Positions 24,628 to 36,289 of a stretch of 64,000 bases of DNA are shown in pieces. The position numbers were made by a program, and so were the translations under genes. Under the pieces are notes generated by a model that was given only the letters and a program-made list of their open reading frames with translations, was not told the DNA's origin and did not search any database. The first letter of the stretch is position 1; every line of letters begins with the position of its first letter. Origin of the DNA: Bugula neritina (lineage: Eukaryota > Bryozoa > Gymnolaemata > Cheilostomatida > Bugulidae); assembly GCA_964035545.1 (NCBI GenBank), contig OZ037768.1, positions 3,461,501 to 3,525,500 on the forward strand, written 5' to 3'.

Positions 24628-27600
24628 ATGTTGAAGCTAGTTACTAGATTTCTAGATTGGATCAAAAGCTTGTTTTGGAAAGAAGAAATGGAGCTAACAC
24701 TTGTTGGTCTTCAGTATTCTGGCAAGACAACATTTGTTAGTGTAATAGCTGTAAGTATAAAATGCATTTTGTATTTTTAACGTTAGCCTAAGGCTAATAC
24801 TAATAGTAATACTAATACTAATAGTTAGGGCAACACTAAATTACTGACTAAACTGACTAAAGTCTAACACAGTAACAGTAAGAGTAAGTGTAACAGTAAC
24901 ACTAACAGTATGAGTAACTGTAACAGTAACTACTAAGACTTAGAGTAAGACTAAGAGTAAGGTAGTTGGAGTCTCTAAGTCTATCTCAAGACTCAGAAGT
25001 CAAAGTGAGTTAAAGCTCAAACTAATGGTAATAGTGATAGTCCTGGTGATAGGGAGATAAGGATACCCATACTAATATTGATGTTATAGTTATAGACTCA
25101 TACTAAGTCTAATAGACCATAGTGATAGTGAATGTGATAGTCAATGGGGGTAGCAAGTGTAATTTAAAACTATAAGATAGAGATTTACAACTGTTTGATA
25201 TTGTGTGAATTGCTCATTTTTTTCACATTGCAGTGCTATTTTGACCTGTACTATAACTATGAAAGTGACTATGACTATCAGAATAATAATGACTAATAGT
25301 AATAATGATTGTGAGAAGCAGGCTGACTCAGTGTGATTATCATGATGATTATTACGAATAATACCACCAATATTAATAGTTAATGTGAATAGTATGAATT
25401 AGGTGCATGTGATAAACAGTACTTTAATTAAACAGCTTATACCTCTGAATATGGAGTATAGATACTTGAAGGCAAATGAAGCACTAGATGAAAACTTAAA
25501 CTATAACTGTTTTTATTGTATGTAATATTTACCCTTAGTTTAAATAATGCTCTCAAGTTAAGTTTAAAGAAAAGTAAATTAGGTCAATGGCTAAAACTGT
25601 GTACTAGAAAAAATTTTTTAATAAGATATTAGTATTTTTAGTATTTTTATATCATTACGTGATTGTCATTGGCTTTTGCTGTCTGCCTTCCAACATTAAG
25701 TGAAATCACCCCATACCTTCCACCACCACCACCCCTGTTACGTTGTGACTTAAAAGTATCCATTTATTGACTACTGAAGGACAGCTTTAAATGCACCAGT
25801 AATTCTGTTTTATTCATTACAAAGAGTTTTATCTACTCTCTATTTATTTCTGAATAAAACAAATGTTTCTGGCTTATAGGATAAAATACTTCTTTTTGTT
25901 TAGATTTTTTTATTTTATGGGAATTTATCAGGTGATGTTTAGTAACTCTAATTCACCCAGCTAGTGCCAACTTCATTATTCATAGATTGGCTATTATTAA
26001 ATAGCCTTTCCGAAGTTGTATTTCCTCATAGCTTCAACTGATAATTATAATAGTATATCAAAACACTGAGCTATAATTTTTCAATAAAAGCAAAAACATG
26101 TAAAAAAGAGTGCTGTAGATATGAAGCTCTAGTCTGTGTTCCCCTCCTCCCCCCCCCACCCCTACTTGCACTACATCGGAAAGGAGAAAAATCTAAAATC
26201 AGTTGAAAATTTTCGAATATAAACAATAATCTTGCTTCTTGTATCTGAAGTTGGATTCTGTAAGCACCAGACTAAAATTTTGTCAATGAATACATTATTT
26301 TGAGTTGTGAACTTTTATTAGATATGCGAGACATATATGATATGTAAACAAAATTGATTTGTTTACAGTCTGGTGAGTTTACAGAAGACATGATACCTAC
26401 AGTAGGTTTTAACATGAGGAAAGTAACAAAGGGCAATGTCACTATCAAGGTGGGTAGACTAGCATTATGTTATCTCTTCTATGCCACTCATATAAGATAA
26501 TAATGTTATTTGATAGTAGACTACAACAACTAGAACTGCAACTTCCTATAATGTATAACCCTTTCTCTTCCACCTTCTAGTTGTTTTGCGTTTGACTTAT
26601 TCTATAAATGGAATAGCAATTTTTTTCAAAATTATGTGCTATTACCTCATATATGATATGCTGTATGTAGTTATATCAATGATAGCTTTTAATTTTCATA
26701 AAAATTATACAGTCAAATATAACTAATTATTCTGTAGAAATGTTACAACAGGAAAATAATACGATTGAATTTTACCAAACTTTTAAACCAATAAATTTGC
26801 CAACCAAATGAGCGCTATTGTTTAGCTAAGATAGTTACTTGTTCTGTTCCATTACTTAGTGCAAAAGTTTACACATAATCTTATTGCATACCTTTCTGTG
26901 TGGTTTGTTGACAGGTTTGGGATATTGGTGGCCAACCCAGGTTCCGTAGCATGTGGGAGAGATATTGTAGGGGTGTTAATGCTATTGTGTAAGTATTGAC
27001 CATTATGTTTGTGCTCCCTCCATAACTCACGGATCACTTTCTCACAAAGTTACATAGGTCATGAGAAGGGCTTGGGCCCTGTTTTGTGGTCCATGTATAT
27101 GTATATAGCAACGTAATGGCTGAATATAACGAATTAGTAAGTTAAATTTAACATTCCACAGATTGAGGTTTTTGACCGGTAGCTTAGTGAGATACGGAGG
27201 GAGCACTGAATAGTATTATAAAGTAATTCTCAAGTAGTGTAAGTTATTACTAGTCAGAAGTTCTCCATGCCTTTTAGGCTGTTTTCCAGTTTTATTGTCA
27301 ACAAATGCCTTACTTTTCCTTTTTTTATGTCCTGAAAGTTCACTCCTACACTCTTATGCATACCTGTTTAAAATATAATTATACAAAGATACTAGCTGTA
27401 AATAATTGCAAGGGAATTTAAGAGAAGCTAAAATTGTTCACTTCAGTTTCTACTAGAGACTTCTTGAAAAGTGTCTGAACAAATTGAATTTTACTAATTT
27501 TGATATTTCTGTTGTTACTAAGCAAGATAGAAGAATGTAAAATATGCAGCTGAGGTTTTCTACTGAATTTTCAAAAAAACATGGGGTGATGTTTATAGAG

Positions 27601-30417
27601 TCTATCACATCATCTGTCACCAGTATACTACTTCTTCACCCCATCCAGTCTTGAAGTCATACCACTTCCTGCTAGATGTGTTGAGCAACTTTTTGCTGCC
27701 AAATTTTACAATATCATTCAGATGTTGAGGTCCCAGAGTTTCTCAATAGTTTTATGAGTAGATAACCAGACTCATTGGTGGATACTTTATTTATCAGCTC
27801 ACTTCAGTTGTAACTCATTCTCAGTAGTAACTTACTCTCAGTATTAACTCACCCTCAGTATTAACTATTAATTCACTCTCACTATGACCCGCTATCAGTA
27901 TTAACTCACTCTCACTATGACTCACTCTCGGTATTAACTCTCAGTTTTCACTCACTCTCACTATGACTCGCTCTCGGTATTGACCCCTCACAAAATGATT
28001 AATTTATCACCTACTTTGTTGTGATCATATATAATATGCAATAATTTAATGCTTTGTCGATTGTTTTATTCTTTTGTTAGCACTTGATGTGTTACATAGC
28101 TAGATAATTCTTATAAATTGTCATTTTGACTGTAATCTAGTAAAATTAGCAGTGGCTAAATTTAAGTTTAACTCAATTGGTAAACAAAAAAATTAAAACT
28201 AAAAATATATTAAATTTAAGCAATTTGAATTTTATTATTTTAATTGATCACTTTAAGTTTACAAGTTAGCATCTCTAAGTCTATAAGAGTATAGCATCAA
28301 CTTCAAGTTTAACTATAACATAAACATTAATTAGCCATATTAGAAAGACTTGTACTGTGCCTTGTACTTAGTGGTGCCTGGAAGAGTGTTTCTGTTACAT
28401 TAGAAAGTCATTTACTGGTTGGCCAGCGTATTGCCAGCATGTTATGACACAAAGTCCACAGTCACTACAGGCTCCTCAGCAACAGTTTTCTATTGCTATA
28501 ACCTGAGTTCTCTGTGATACATCCATACTGAAGGGTGGTACAGGCAGCCCACCGCACTTCTGTACCCAGAAAATTTTCCTTTATAGGTACATGGTAGACG
28601 CTGCAGACTCAGACAAAGTGGAAGCTTCTAAGACTGAGTTACACAGTCTGTTAGATAAGCCTCAGCTTCACGGCATTCCTGTGTTGGTGCTGGGCAACAA
28701 GCGGGACCTACCAGGCGCACTGGATGAGAAGGAGCTTATTGAGAGAATGTACGTATTGTCAGAGTAGTTGTGTGCTCCTGTAGTTGAATGTAGTGCTACT
28801 ATTACTAGCAGGTATGTTGATAGTAGTACTAGTACTGGTAGTCATGGTGATATAAGTGATCTTACTATTGAATATGCTTAAACTAGTAATAAGACTCTGC
28901 ATTTGTCTTTTCACGCATTTATTGCTGGTACTTAAGCTAACACTGCTGAGATTATTATGTTCTCAGTCTATCAAAAGGTTAAAAGTTGGAAAGGTGTATG
29001 TGGTAACCAATTAATAACACCTTTTGATTTAAAATACAACAGTTTTCATGCCTATAAAATAATAATTTGAAATCTCAATGCTTGCAGATATAAATAGTAC
29101 TTATTTTATTTCTAAAAATAAGTTTTCAGAAAAAGCAAGTCTCACACTGTTACATGTAGATTAAAATTTTTTCTTTTTCTGTGGCCAGAGTAATGATTCC
29201 TTACAAGGGGCAATAGATTCAGTGAATTATAGCCTGTGACCTATAAATTAGTAGTGATGTGTAATCTGCTCACATGAGCTGAACTAAAATAGCCACCAAT
29301 TGAGCCAACAGCATACGCAGTGAATCATTGATTCTGTTATCTAATCCAATTAATCATCTCGCTCTCAGCAGGATGACTCAAAGGGTGAAGGTCAATTTCC
29401 TATTGCTTGTATTTTCATGTATAGTGGTATTCCCAGAGTGATGTAGGGAGAAGTTTTGAGAGTCTGTTGATGTTATATTGTATAAAGCCAGTTTTTTATA
29501 AGGCTTTTTTCAATATTTGAACGGCAAAGAATGTAAAAATACAAAACTTAAATTAGAATACAATCTCTGTTGATATATCAAAAGTTTCCTAAACAATTTG
29601 TTTTAAGTTGAGCTGGTAAACTGAATCGATCAAAACTTGTTGGTATCAAGTACTATACAATGAAATATCCACTTTAATTTAGGGTGTCCCCAAGTTTTGT
29701 AACATGCTGGTGTTTTATGGGTCACTCTGAGTTAAACGTTATAATATTTAAAATAGTTTCTGCTGGTTTATATGTGTATGTAACTATATATATATATATA
29801 ATTTCAGCTTACAGTTATAGTATTTTAGTAGTTTAACATTACAATTTTATTGAAAATTTAACGTAAATATATCTTATCCTGTAGGAGAGTAAGTACTATA
29901 GACATAGTAATGTTACAGAAAGCCACTTCACTTCTGTGCGGGAGATTAAAATATTTCTAGCATAACATCTACTTCATAGCTTTGGTACCTCCAAGTTAAT
30001 CAGGATACTAGTTACATTGCTCCACTCAGCAATCCGAGTGTCTCTCTTATTGTGAACTTCAGTGCACATGTACCCCTAGTGACTGTATTTTGTAAAACAT
30101 TCTCTACATTATAATATTTCATATTTCACATTTTCATTGTAGGAGCCTTGAGTCAATCAAAGATAGAGAGATTTGTTGTTACTCTATATCTTGCAAAGAA
30201 AAAGATAACATTGGTATGTAGTAAAGGTTTTTATAGTTATTATCTATTGTTGCGTAGCTATATCTTGCGATTTTATTTCTGCAATTGATCATTGTGGTGA
30301 AGCTTGGACCGGTCACATGTGCAAAGTTAATTTTTGCAGGTTAGATTTTACAAACTCCTGTGTGTTTCAGATATCACTCTGCAATGGCTAATAGCTCATT
30401 CCAAATCTGGCAAGTGA
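24628..30417 (+). CDS. ARL8: ARL8 small GTPase (lysosome positioning)
   Basis: ARL8 is an Arf-like GTPase on lysosomes; the family recruits kinesin via SKIP and the HOPS complex for lysosome transport and fusion. Exons: 24628-24750, 26369-26449, 26915-26988, 28587-28748, 30143-30213, 30371-30417. They total 558 nt, or 185 residues (human ARL8B has 186), all in phase. It begins with an amphipathic helix ([20 protein letters not shown]), as expected for the acetylated N-terminal anchor of ARL8 rather than the myristoylated Gly2 of Arf. GTPase motifs are P-loop GLQYSGKTT, switch I threonine in [27 protein letters not shown] ([14 protein letters not shown]) and the SCKE G5 loop. It ends [15 protein letters not shown]. 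Identity to vertebrate ARL8 looks very high, so selection appears strong. A candidate poly(A) signal is at 30924. Confidence 0.98.
24781..25420. repeat. Cryptic simple-sequence domain, ARL8 intron 1
   Basis: A long, imperfectly repetitive stretch of ACTAATAGTAAT, AACAGTAACACTAACAGT and GACTATGACTATC words with no fixed period. It begins 30 bp after the first ARL8 exon. Confidence 0.7.
26141..26163 (+). repeat. C-rich tract in ARL8 intron 1
   Basis: A pyrimidine tract of CCCCTCCTCC followed by a C run. Such tracts are prone to length error in sequencing. Confidence 0.85.
27009..27208 (+). mobile_element. MITE copy 2 (TIR GTGCTCCCTCC...)
   Basis: A 200-bp element in ARL8 intron 3. The left end GTGCTCCCTCCATAACTCAC is inverted at the right end as GTGAGATACGGAGGGAGCAC followed by TG. 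The body (CATAGGTCA, GGGCTTGGGCCC, TTTTGTGG) matches the reverse complement of the element at 58936-59120. There is no coding capacity. The CAGTG terminus and a TA next to other copies suggest a Tc1/mariner-pogo-like TA-inserting family. Confidence 0.85.
27798..27985. repeat. Imperfect ACTCACTCTCAGTATTA repeat
   Basis: Variable-length tandem units made of AACTCACTCTCAGTATT and CACTATGACTCGCTCTCGG, in ARL8 intron 3. Confidence 0.8.
28131..28323 (+). repeat. Dispersed ~200-bp repeat, copy 2
   Basis: Same orientation as 23707-23905 and located in ARL8 intron 3. It has a shortened segment after GCATCTCTAA and lacks the terminal palindrome seen in copy 1. Confidence 0.85.
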
Positions 30418-30923
30418 ACAGGAAGTCCCATCTTGAAAACTTAATTGGATAGTACAGGAATCATTCCCAGTAACACAGTGAACCATTTCAACAACTTTGG
30501 AGAATACTTAATAGCAATATGTCCGCAGGTCTGACGTGAGCATAGATAACTCCCTGTGACTCTGGAACTAGATTTGTAGATTTGTTGTTGCTACCCCATT
30601 GTTGTTATTTGATAATTCATGAAGCTGGTCAAATTGATACCAGTCTTATGTGAATGTTCTTTCAGCCATGTTGCATTATTTAGTAAGCTATGCTATTTAC
30701 TTGTTTACTCAAATTTATTATATTATTCCTATAGCACATTTATTTTGGTTATATTTATTTCAATTGTTTGTAACCAGTGTTGTCTAAATGTTACATTAGC
30801 AATAGAACAAAATATTTATTAAAACTGGACTCAATGAAATCACATTGACTGATGAGAATTTCCAACAGTATGATTTACTTATAAATTATGTTCAACAAAA
30901 ATAATAAGGCAATTTGTTACTAA

Positions 30924-30929
30924 AATAAA
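30924..30929 (+). terminator. Candidate ARL8 poly(A) signal
   Basis: AATAAA about 510 nt after the ARL8 stop codon. Motif only. Confidence 0.35.
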
Positions 30930-31013
30930 CCCCAAGAACTCCTAGGCTACTTTGCAATAATATAAGTAGCATGAAAAGGATAGGTAAACCTGAAAACATA
31001 AAAAATATACAAA

Positions 31014-31019
31014 TTTATT
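31014..31019 (-). terminator. Candidate Rab gene poly(A) signal
   Basis: AATAAA on the minus strand about 360 nt after the Rab stop codon. Motif only. Confidence 0.35.
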
Positions 31020-31376
31020 AAAATGTGTATATTATGGGTAAATGCTTATGAACAATTAGAATAAGTATAATACATTGTGCAATATTTTCAAATGAAGTAT
31101 TAAATATTATGCACTGGGGCAATACTAGAAGCAGGTTGACTAAATATCATGTAGCTGAAGCAGACAATGTAGTGAATGTATGGTTTGGTAAGCCATACCA
31201 GTAGAATAAACTTATATTACACAATTATTCTGAACTATTTGCATAATTTATATATACAGCTTGCCATTGAATCATGGCTATTTGTTAAGGAAAGTGGTGA
31301 ACACAATGAGAAAAATGAAAATAAAGAGGGATTGGCATGAAGCACCAGTTTTTTGAGATTGATGAAAAGTATTTGA

Positions 31377-33229
31377 TCAACTACCACAGCAATTCAATTT
31401 ATTTGGTAGTGGCTTGGAACTTCCTATAGAGATACCGCCAGCATCAGCCATTGTGTTGTCGCCTATCTGCCTCTTCAATGCCTTTACAAATATATATAAT
31501 ACAATATAAGCTGAATAAAATGAATACAATGCTCCCTTACGTAATTCCATAGGTCAAGGAAAGGCTTGGACCCCACTTTGTGACTAATGTACATTATGTG
31601 TGTATAGGGACAAAATGGTCCAATTTAAAGGCTCACAAGTTAAATTTGGTATTCTACCATGTCATAATAATATATAAAAAATTGTAAGAAACATCAAAAC
31701 TATATACCAATAATTTATAGTATAAATTTGAAGCCTAAAAGACATCCACTAAGGTGCATCCTTGTCAATGTTGCTATTACTTGGAACATGTGACTATCAA
31801 ATTAAATCATTTCACCCACCTTGGCCAATTCCACAAATGCATCATCAACATTAGTGTTGTCTTTAGCACTAGTTTCCAAAAACTGCACAGCATCTAATGT
31901 ATCCGCCATCTTCTTTCCATCTTCCCATGCTACTTTACGAATGTTTTCAAGATCTCTTTTATTCCCTGGATCAGAGTAGAGCAATCACCAGTAGTAAGGC
32001 ATTTAGAGAGTTGGTTCAAGATACACCAAATTGGCAAATAACATAACAAAGTCACTGTTAAGTTTGAACCAGACAATTCCAACAGATATAGAAAGAGTAC
32101 GTAAAGTATCTTCCATGTTGTTGTAAGAGCATAACTTTATGCACTCCACACTGCATCCACATTAAAAACATCAAAATAGTGGTAGCAATAGAAACTCTAA
32201 CAAATGAGGGCAACAGAAAAGATTAAGAAACATGCGTAAAGATGCTTTATATTCACCTATGAGTAAAATCAGGGCATCATCACCAGCATATTTTCGAACA
32301 TCATCATACCACCTGGGTAAGGCAGCAAATGTGTCGTGCTGTGTGATATCATATGCAAGGATAACGCCATTTGCACTTCTGTAATAGCTTTGAGTTATTG
32401 TTCGAAATCTTTCTTGACCAGCAGTGTCCCAAATTTGTAACTAAATTCAAAAAGTTACAGTAAAAATTATATATGCACTGATTTTTAAATTTTGTTTACC
32501 TTAGAATTTTCATATATGAGCAAAGTTCCTGTCAATAATTCTCAAAACTTGGGTCATAAAATGTATTTTGCTTAGTATAGTAACACTACACAGTTTATTA
32601 TTCATTGCCGATAAATTAACAATGATCAACGGTAGTTGAAAATTGTCTCAGATTAAATAAAGCTAAATAGGGAAATATGCTAAGCCTAAAAGTAATATGT
32701 TTCAAATCAAAATATGGTTGAACATACATACGCCTGAGACCATTACATATTAAATTTAAATTATAATCATAATGATACAAATAATAATGATATTAACTAA
32801 AACTTGACTTAGGTAAATACCAAAATTTAAGTAGTTTACTCATCACAATTGAATTAACGAATTATAACAATAATTGCAAACATTAATCATTTATTTGATT
32901 ACTATTTATTCAATTTCATTATATAATTTAATTTATCTAAATTTGTAAGTGTTACTATAAATACAATAATCATGATGATAGATGATAATCTCAATCAACT
33001 CTACATTTTATTCATATTCATATTGAGATTAACTTTAAAGTCAAAATACCTTAACTCTTTTGTTGTCTAATGTTAAAGTTTTCATGCTGAAATCGACACC
33101 AATAGTGCTGCTATTTTTCTCCAAGAAAGTACCATTTTTAAATCTTTGAACTATACAAGTTTTTCCAACTCCGGCCTCGCCAATTAAAACTATTTTAAAA
33201 AGATAATCGTAAGCTTCTTCTCCTTCCAT
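31377..33229 (-). CDS. Rab43/Rab19-like small GTPase
   Basis: A Rab GTPase of the Rab43/Rab19 branch, which acts in Golgi-related and endosomal traffic. Exons, in gene order: 33229-33050, 32440-32257, 31965-31820, 31481-31377. They total 615 nt, or 204 residues (human Rab43 about 212), all in phase. Motifs are P-loop GEAGVGKT, switch [33 protein letters not shown] (Rab family signature), GNKRD and ETSAKD. The protein ends LNCCGS, so a double cysteine for geranylgeranylation (CCXX type) is present, which supports the last exon even though it is short. The VRKYAG segment and TMKTL-like switch region favour Rab43 over Rab30; orthology among Rab19, Rab43 and Rab30 needs a tree. The start is the ATG at 33229, followed by [17 protein letters not shown]. 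Confidence 0.93.
31527..31656 (+). mobile_element. MITE copy 3 (degenerate, truncated)
   Basis: Starts TA-CAATGCTCCCTTACG and matches the bodies of the MITEs at 27009 and 58936: CATAGGTCA, AAGGCTTGGACCC, TTTGTGACTAATGTA, then GTGTATAGGGACAAAATGG. About 30 bp near the left end are deleted and the right terminus is missing. It lies in the last intron of the Rab gene. Confidence 0.75.
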
Positions 33230-36200
33230 TTGACTTTGTCTTTAATTTGATATTGTAAAATTTGTAAATTTGTTGATAAGCAATCGATCAGCAAACTGTA
33301 TAGAAATAGAAGGCTGAAATCTAGATAAAAGCAATACGAAGTTACAATTATTTAAATTCTCAAAAAATCTTAGCGACAAGTAGACGAAATAGGTATTGCT
33401 ATAACTATTAGTACCACTTTTAGTACAACTACAAAGTTCCACAATTTAGCAACAGGAAATGATAAGTTGTTAGCGCAGTTTCTCACTGATGCGCCACCAA
33501 AAAATAGCTTACGTGATACTCGAAGATCAATATTTGTTAAGAGAAAACAACTCTTTTTTGTACACCATGTTTTATTTCCACTAACCATTACTTTATAAGC
33601 AGTAAGCCCTCCTTTCTTTTATCTAATTATCAGATGAAAATTGCCAAATTCATTAATTATATGCTTTAATTACAATACATATTTTTCACAATTTTTCATT
33701 AGTCAGCAAGTGTTCTTACACAATTTACAAATTTAAAGGCATGAAATGTAAGCTGTTTACTAGTATGCTATGCCCATGCTCAACTCTATAACCCATCATG
33801 TATGTAAGCTAAAAAACCTATCATGATTTAAATATTGATGTGTGTGCAAACTGCTTTTGTGCAAAAATAAATTTCTGCATATTTTACTAGATGTTCAAAA
33901 AAGATTGTTTATATATAAAGAGTATGCGGGTATATCAAAGTCTATCATCCGTTGCATTTATATATAGATGATTTGATCATGTAAACAGTAGGCTATTATA
34001 AATTTAAATTGAATGCTGTAAATAAAAAGTAGATGGCTGTTTTTATCCCAATATATTAGTAAAATATGGTACCGCTATATGTTGTTGTTGTTGTTTTCTT
34101 TATTTCCATCAAAAAAAAAAAAAAACAAAAGGACAAAAAAATACAAATATACAACAGTAACACAAAAAGAGCTAAATTCAATTTATATATAATATCAAGA
34201 TGGGGGCCCATGTGCTCAGTAGCATAGCTATTCAAGGAGCGGGGCCCAAGTGGCAGTTGAAAAAATAGTGGGAACTATTTATTTAGATTAAGTTAAAGAT
34301 TTTAGTAGGTGCTTTTTCAACAATATTTTAAATGTGGCAAAGCTTTGATGATGTCTTAAAGTCAGAGGTAGTTTATTCCAATTGCTAGACATCTGGTAGG
34401 ACACTTGACGATGACCTGCTGCGGAGGTAGAGAGAGGTAAGGGTAAGGAAAGTTCAGAATGTCTGGTGAGGTAAGTTAGTGGTTGTTTGGTGTGAGATGG
34501 AGTATAATAAGCTGAATGACCAAGAAGACATAGGCGGTAGATATACAAGAGATCAATAGGAAGAATTTCGACTCTAGTGAGAGGGCTTCTTCTTGTAGTT
34601 ATGCATGGTATCCTTCCATTCCACAAGTTAGACTCATGCATTATATAGGATATAATAGATGAGGGTTCAATCATAGATGAAGTCATATTAGAAAATTAAT
34701 TTTGAGTGCATCTCACTAAATATAGCATGACTACTTTACACTGGAATTTTGAATTTATTTTTCAGATAATAATGATTATAGCAACCATGTGATTTACATT
34801 TCTCTCATCTCTGGTTCTACTACCACCAGAAAACTACTTGTTATTTGTTACTTATATCAAGCTTGCGTAGCTATTTTTCAATTATGACATTATGTCATCA
34901 TATGACAGGCCCATATAGTACACATCTAATCACTGCTATCAGCTATATATACTGGGAGATAAGCAAAGGAAATAGAAAAAGATAATGTCACAAACACTAT
35001 GATGTGGTACTTTAGCAGCAGATGGGCAGATAGTAGAGTTTGTAAATTCCCGTGTGAAGTTTTCATAGTTTTTTTTAATAAATATTTGTTGCTAATGTGA
35101 TTTTTTAATTCAAATAATTATAGGATGGTGGATTTACTTAATACTCTATAATGAATGATCAAATAATACACATCAGGTAAATCAATATAAATGTTAAGGG
35201 TATATTCTGTATAGCCCTTGTGATCTGGAAATTAAGACACTAAATGAAAATTATGGTTTAGTTTTCTTTTACTGATAAATTTATTCAAAAAATTCATATG
35301 TTCTTATTTCTTAGTAATTAGAAAACAATTATCTCCACATGCAGTGTTTCATAAAATAATCTCCAACACCATTGTCAGTTGCCATCACGCTACCAACCGC
35401 ATTAGCATTTTAAACTACTATTTTAAATTTGCTAATAAGAATATCTATTCCACAAACCAGTCAGGTATCAATAAAATAGGAAGTTGTCTGTTTAAACTTA
35501 GAGGCCAGCATATGAGTCTGTTTCATGTTACTTCCTTTTGCTGAAATTTGCTTAAAACCCTTATGTTATTACTTGGCTGAGATTTGTAATATTGTTGAGT
35601 CTTGGCTAAATGAAAATTTAGCAAAGTAATTCCCATTAGCAGAATTGACATGTGCAACCTTGCTTTATTATGAAGAAGTGGTTGTACCACCATTTTTATC
35701 GTGTTTATGGAGTCATAGAGAAAGAGCTTTCACTGAATAAGTTAGAGTTTGATTGAAAAAACTCTGGCTCACTAAATTTTCTAGTTGATCTGCCTCATCC
35801 AAAATGGTATGTAGTGGATTTCGAAGGCATTCTTTCATCATGAAACATTGATTAGGTAAGAAGTATAAACAAGTGTCTAAAATGCATAACATACTTATAC
35901 ATGCATAGTTCAAAATGCTAAAATTCTAAATAAGTAATGTAATTTACCGCTTTGTGTGAGCAGAGTTCTTGTTTATATACAATAAATAAAGGTGTGTGTT
36001 GTGCAGGGTTGTAAACTGCATACCTATGTTTAGTATATTATATATACAACCAATGCTAACAAGTAATCAATGATAGCTTCTTATAATGATGATGGAATCA
36101 ATACAAGTGGGTAGAGCTTACTGTTCACAACCATAATACATGACATTATATAGGATACATCACGAGGCTGTTGCAGTATTTTTAGCTCTTTTAATGCACA

Positions 36201-36289
36201 TTAACAGCTGTTGCTCAAATAACCGAATATAATTTGCATATAATATTGTTACAGACTGTAGACCATGTTTCACTCGCCAGTGTCTATCC
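33230..36289. other. Divergent intergenic region Rab / JAGN1
   Basis: Three kilobases with no confident gene. A non-LTR retroelement fragment occupies 34081-34686. A small minus-strand open stretch at 35713-35913 (CLRNPLHTILDEADQLENL) has a coding-like look but no splice or homology support. Confidence 0.55.
34081..34686 (-). mobile_element. 5'-truncated non-LTR retrotransposon, 3' end
   Basis: A minus-strand open frame (34686-34288, about 132 codons, no native start) resembles the C-terminal tail of LINE-type reverse transcriptase ORF2: a basic segment, then SSNWNKLPLTLRHHQSFATF and KILLKKHLLKSL before the stop. This is the usual [N/L]WN-LP-xLR-xxS--FKxxLKxxL motif. About 200 bp of 3' UTR follow, with an A/T homopolymer run and an AATAAA at 34104-34099, ending in an (AAC)n tail (34094-34081). 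A short 3' microsatellite tail is typical of CR1/L2/jockey-type elements. The 5' end is lost, as expected for target-primed reverse transcription. The clade cannot be assigned. Confidence 0.75.

Larger units (their letters stand above)
30418..31376. other. Convergent 3' region ARL8 / Rab
   Basis: No gene was found. Candidate poly(A) signals are AATAAA at 30924-30929 (plus, ARL8) and, on the minus strand, TTTATT at 31014-31019 (Rab), about 90 bp apart. The open frame at 30619-30822 is AT-rich and unsupported. Confidence 0.5.
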
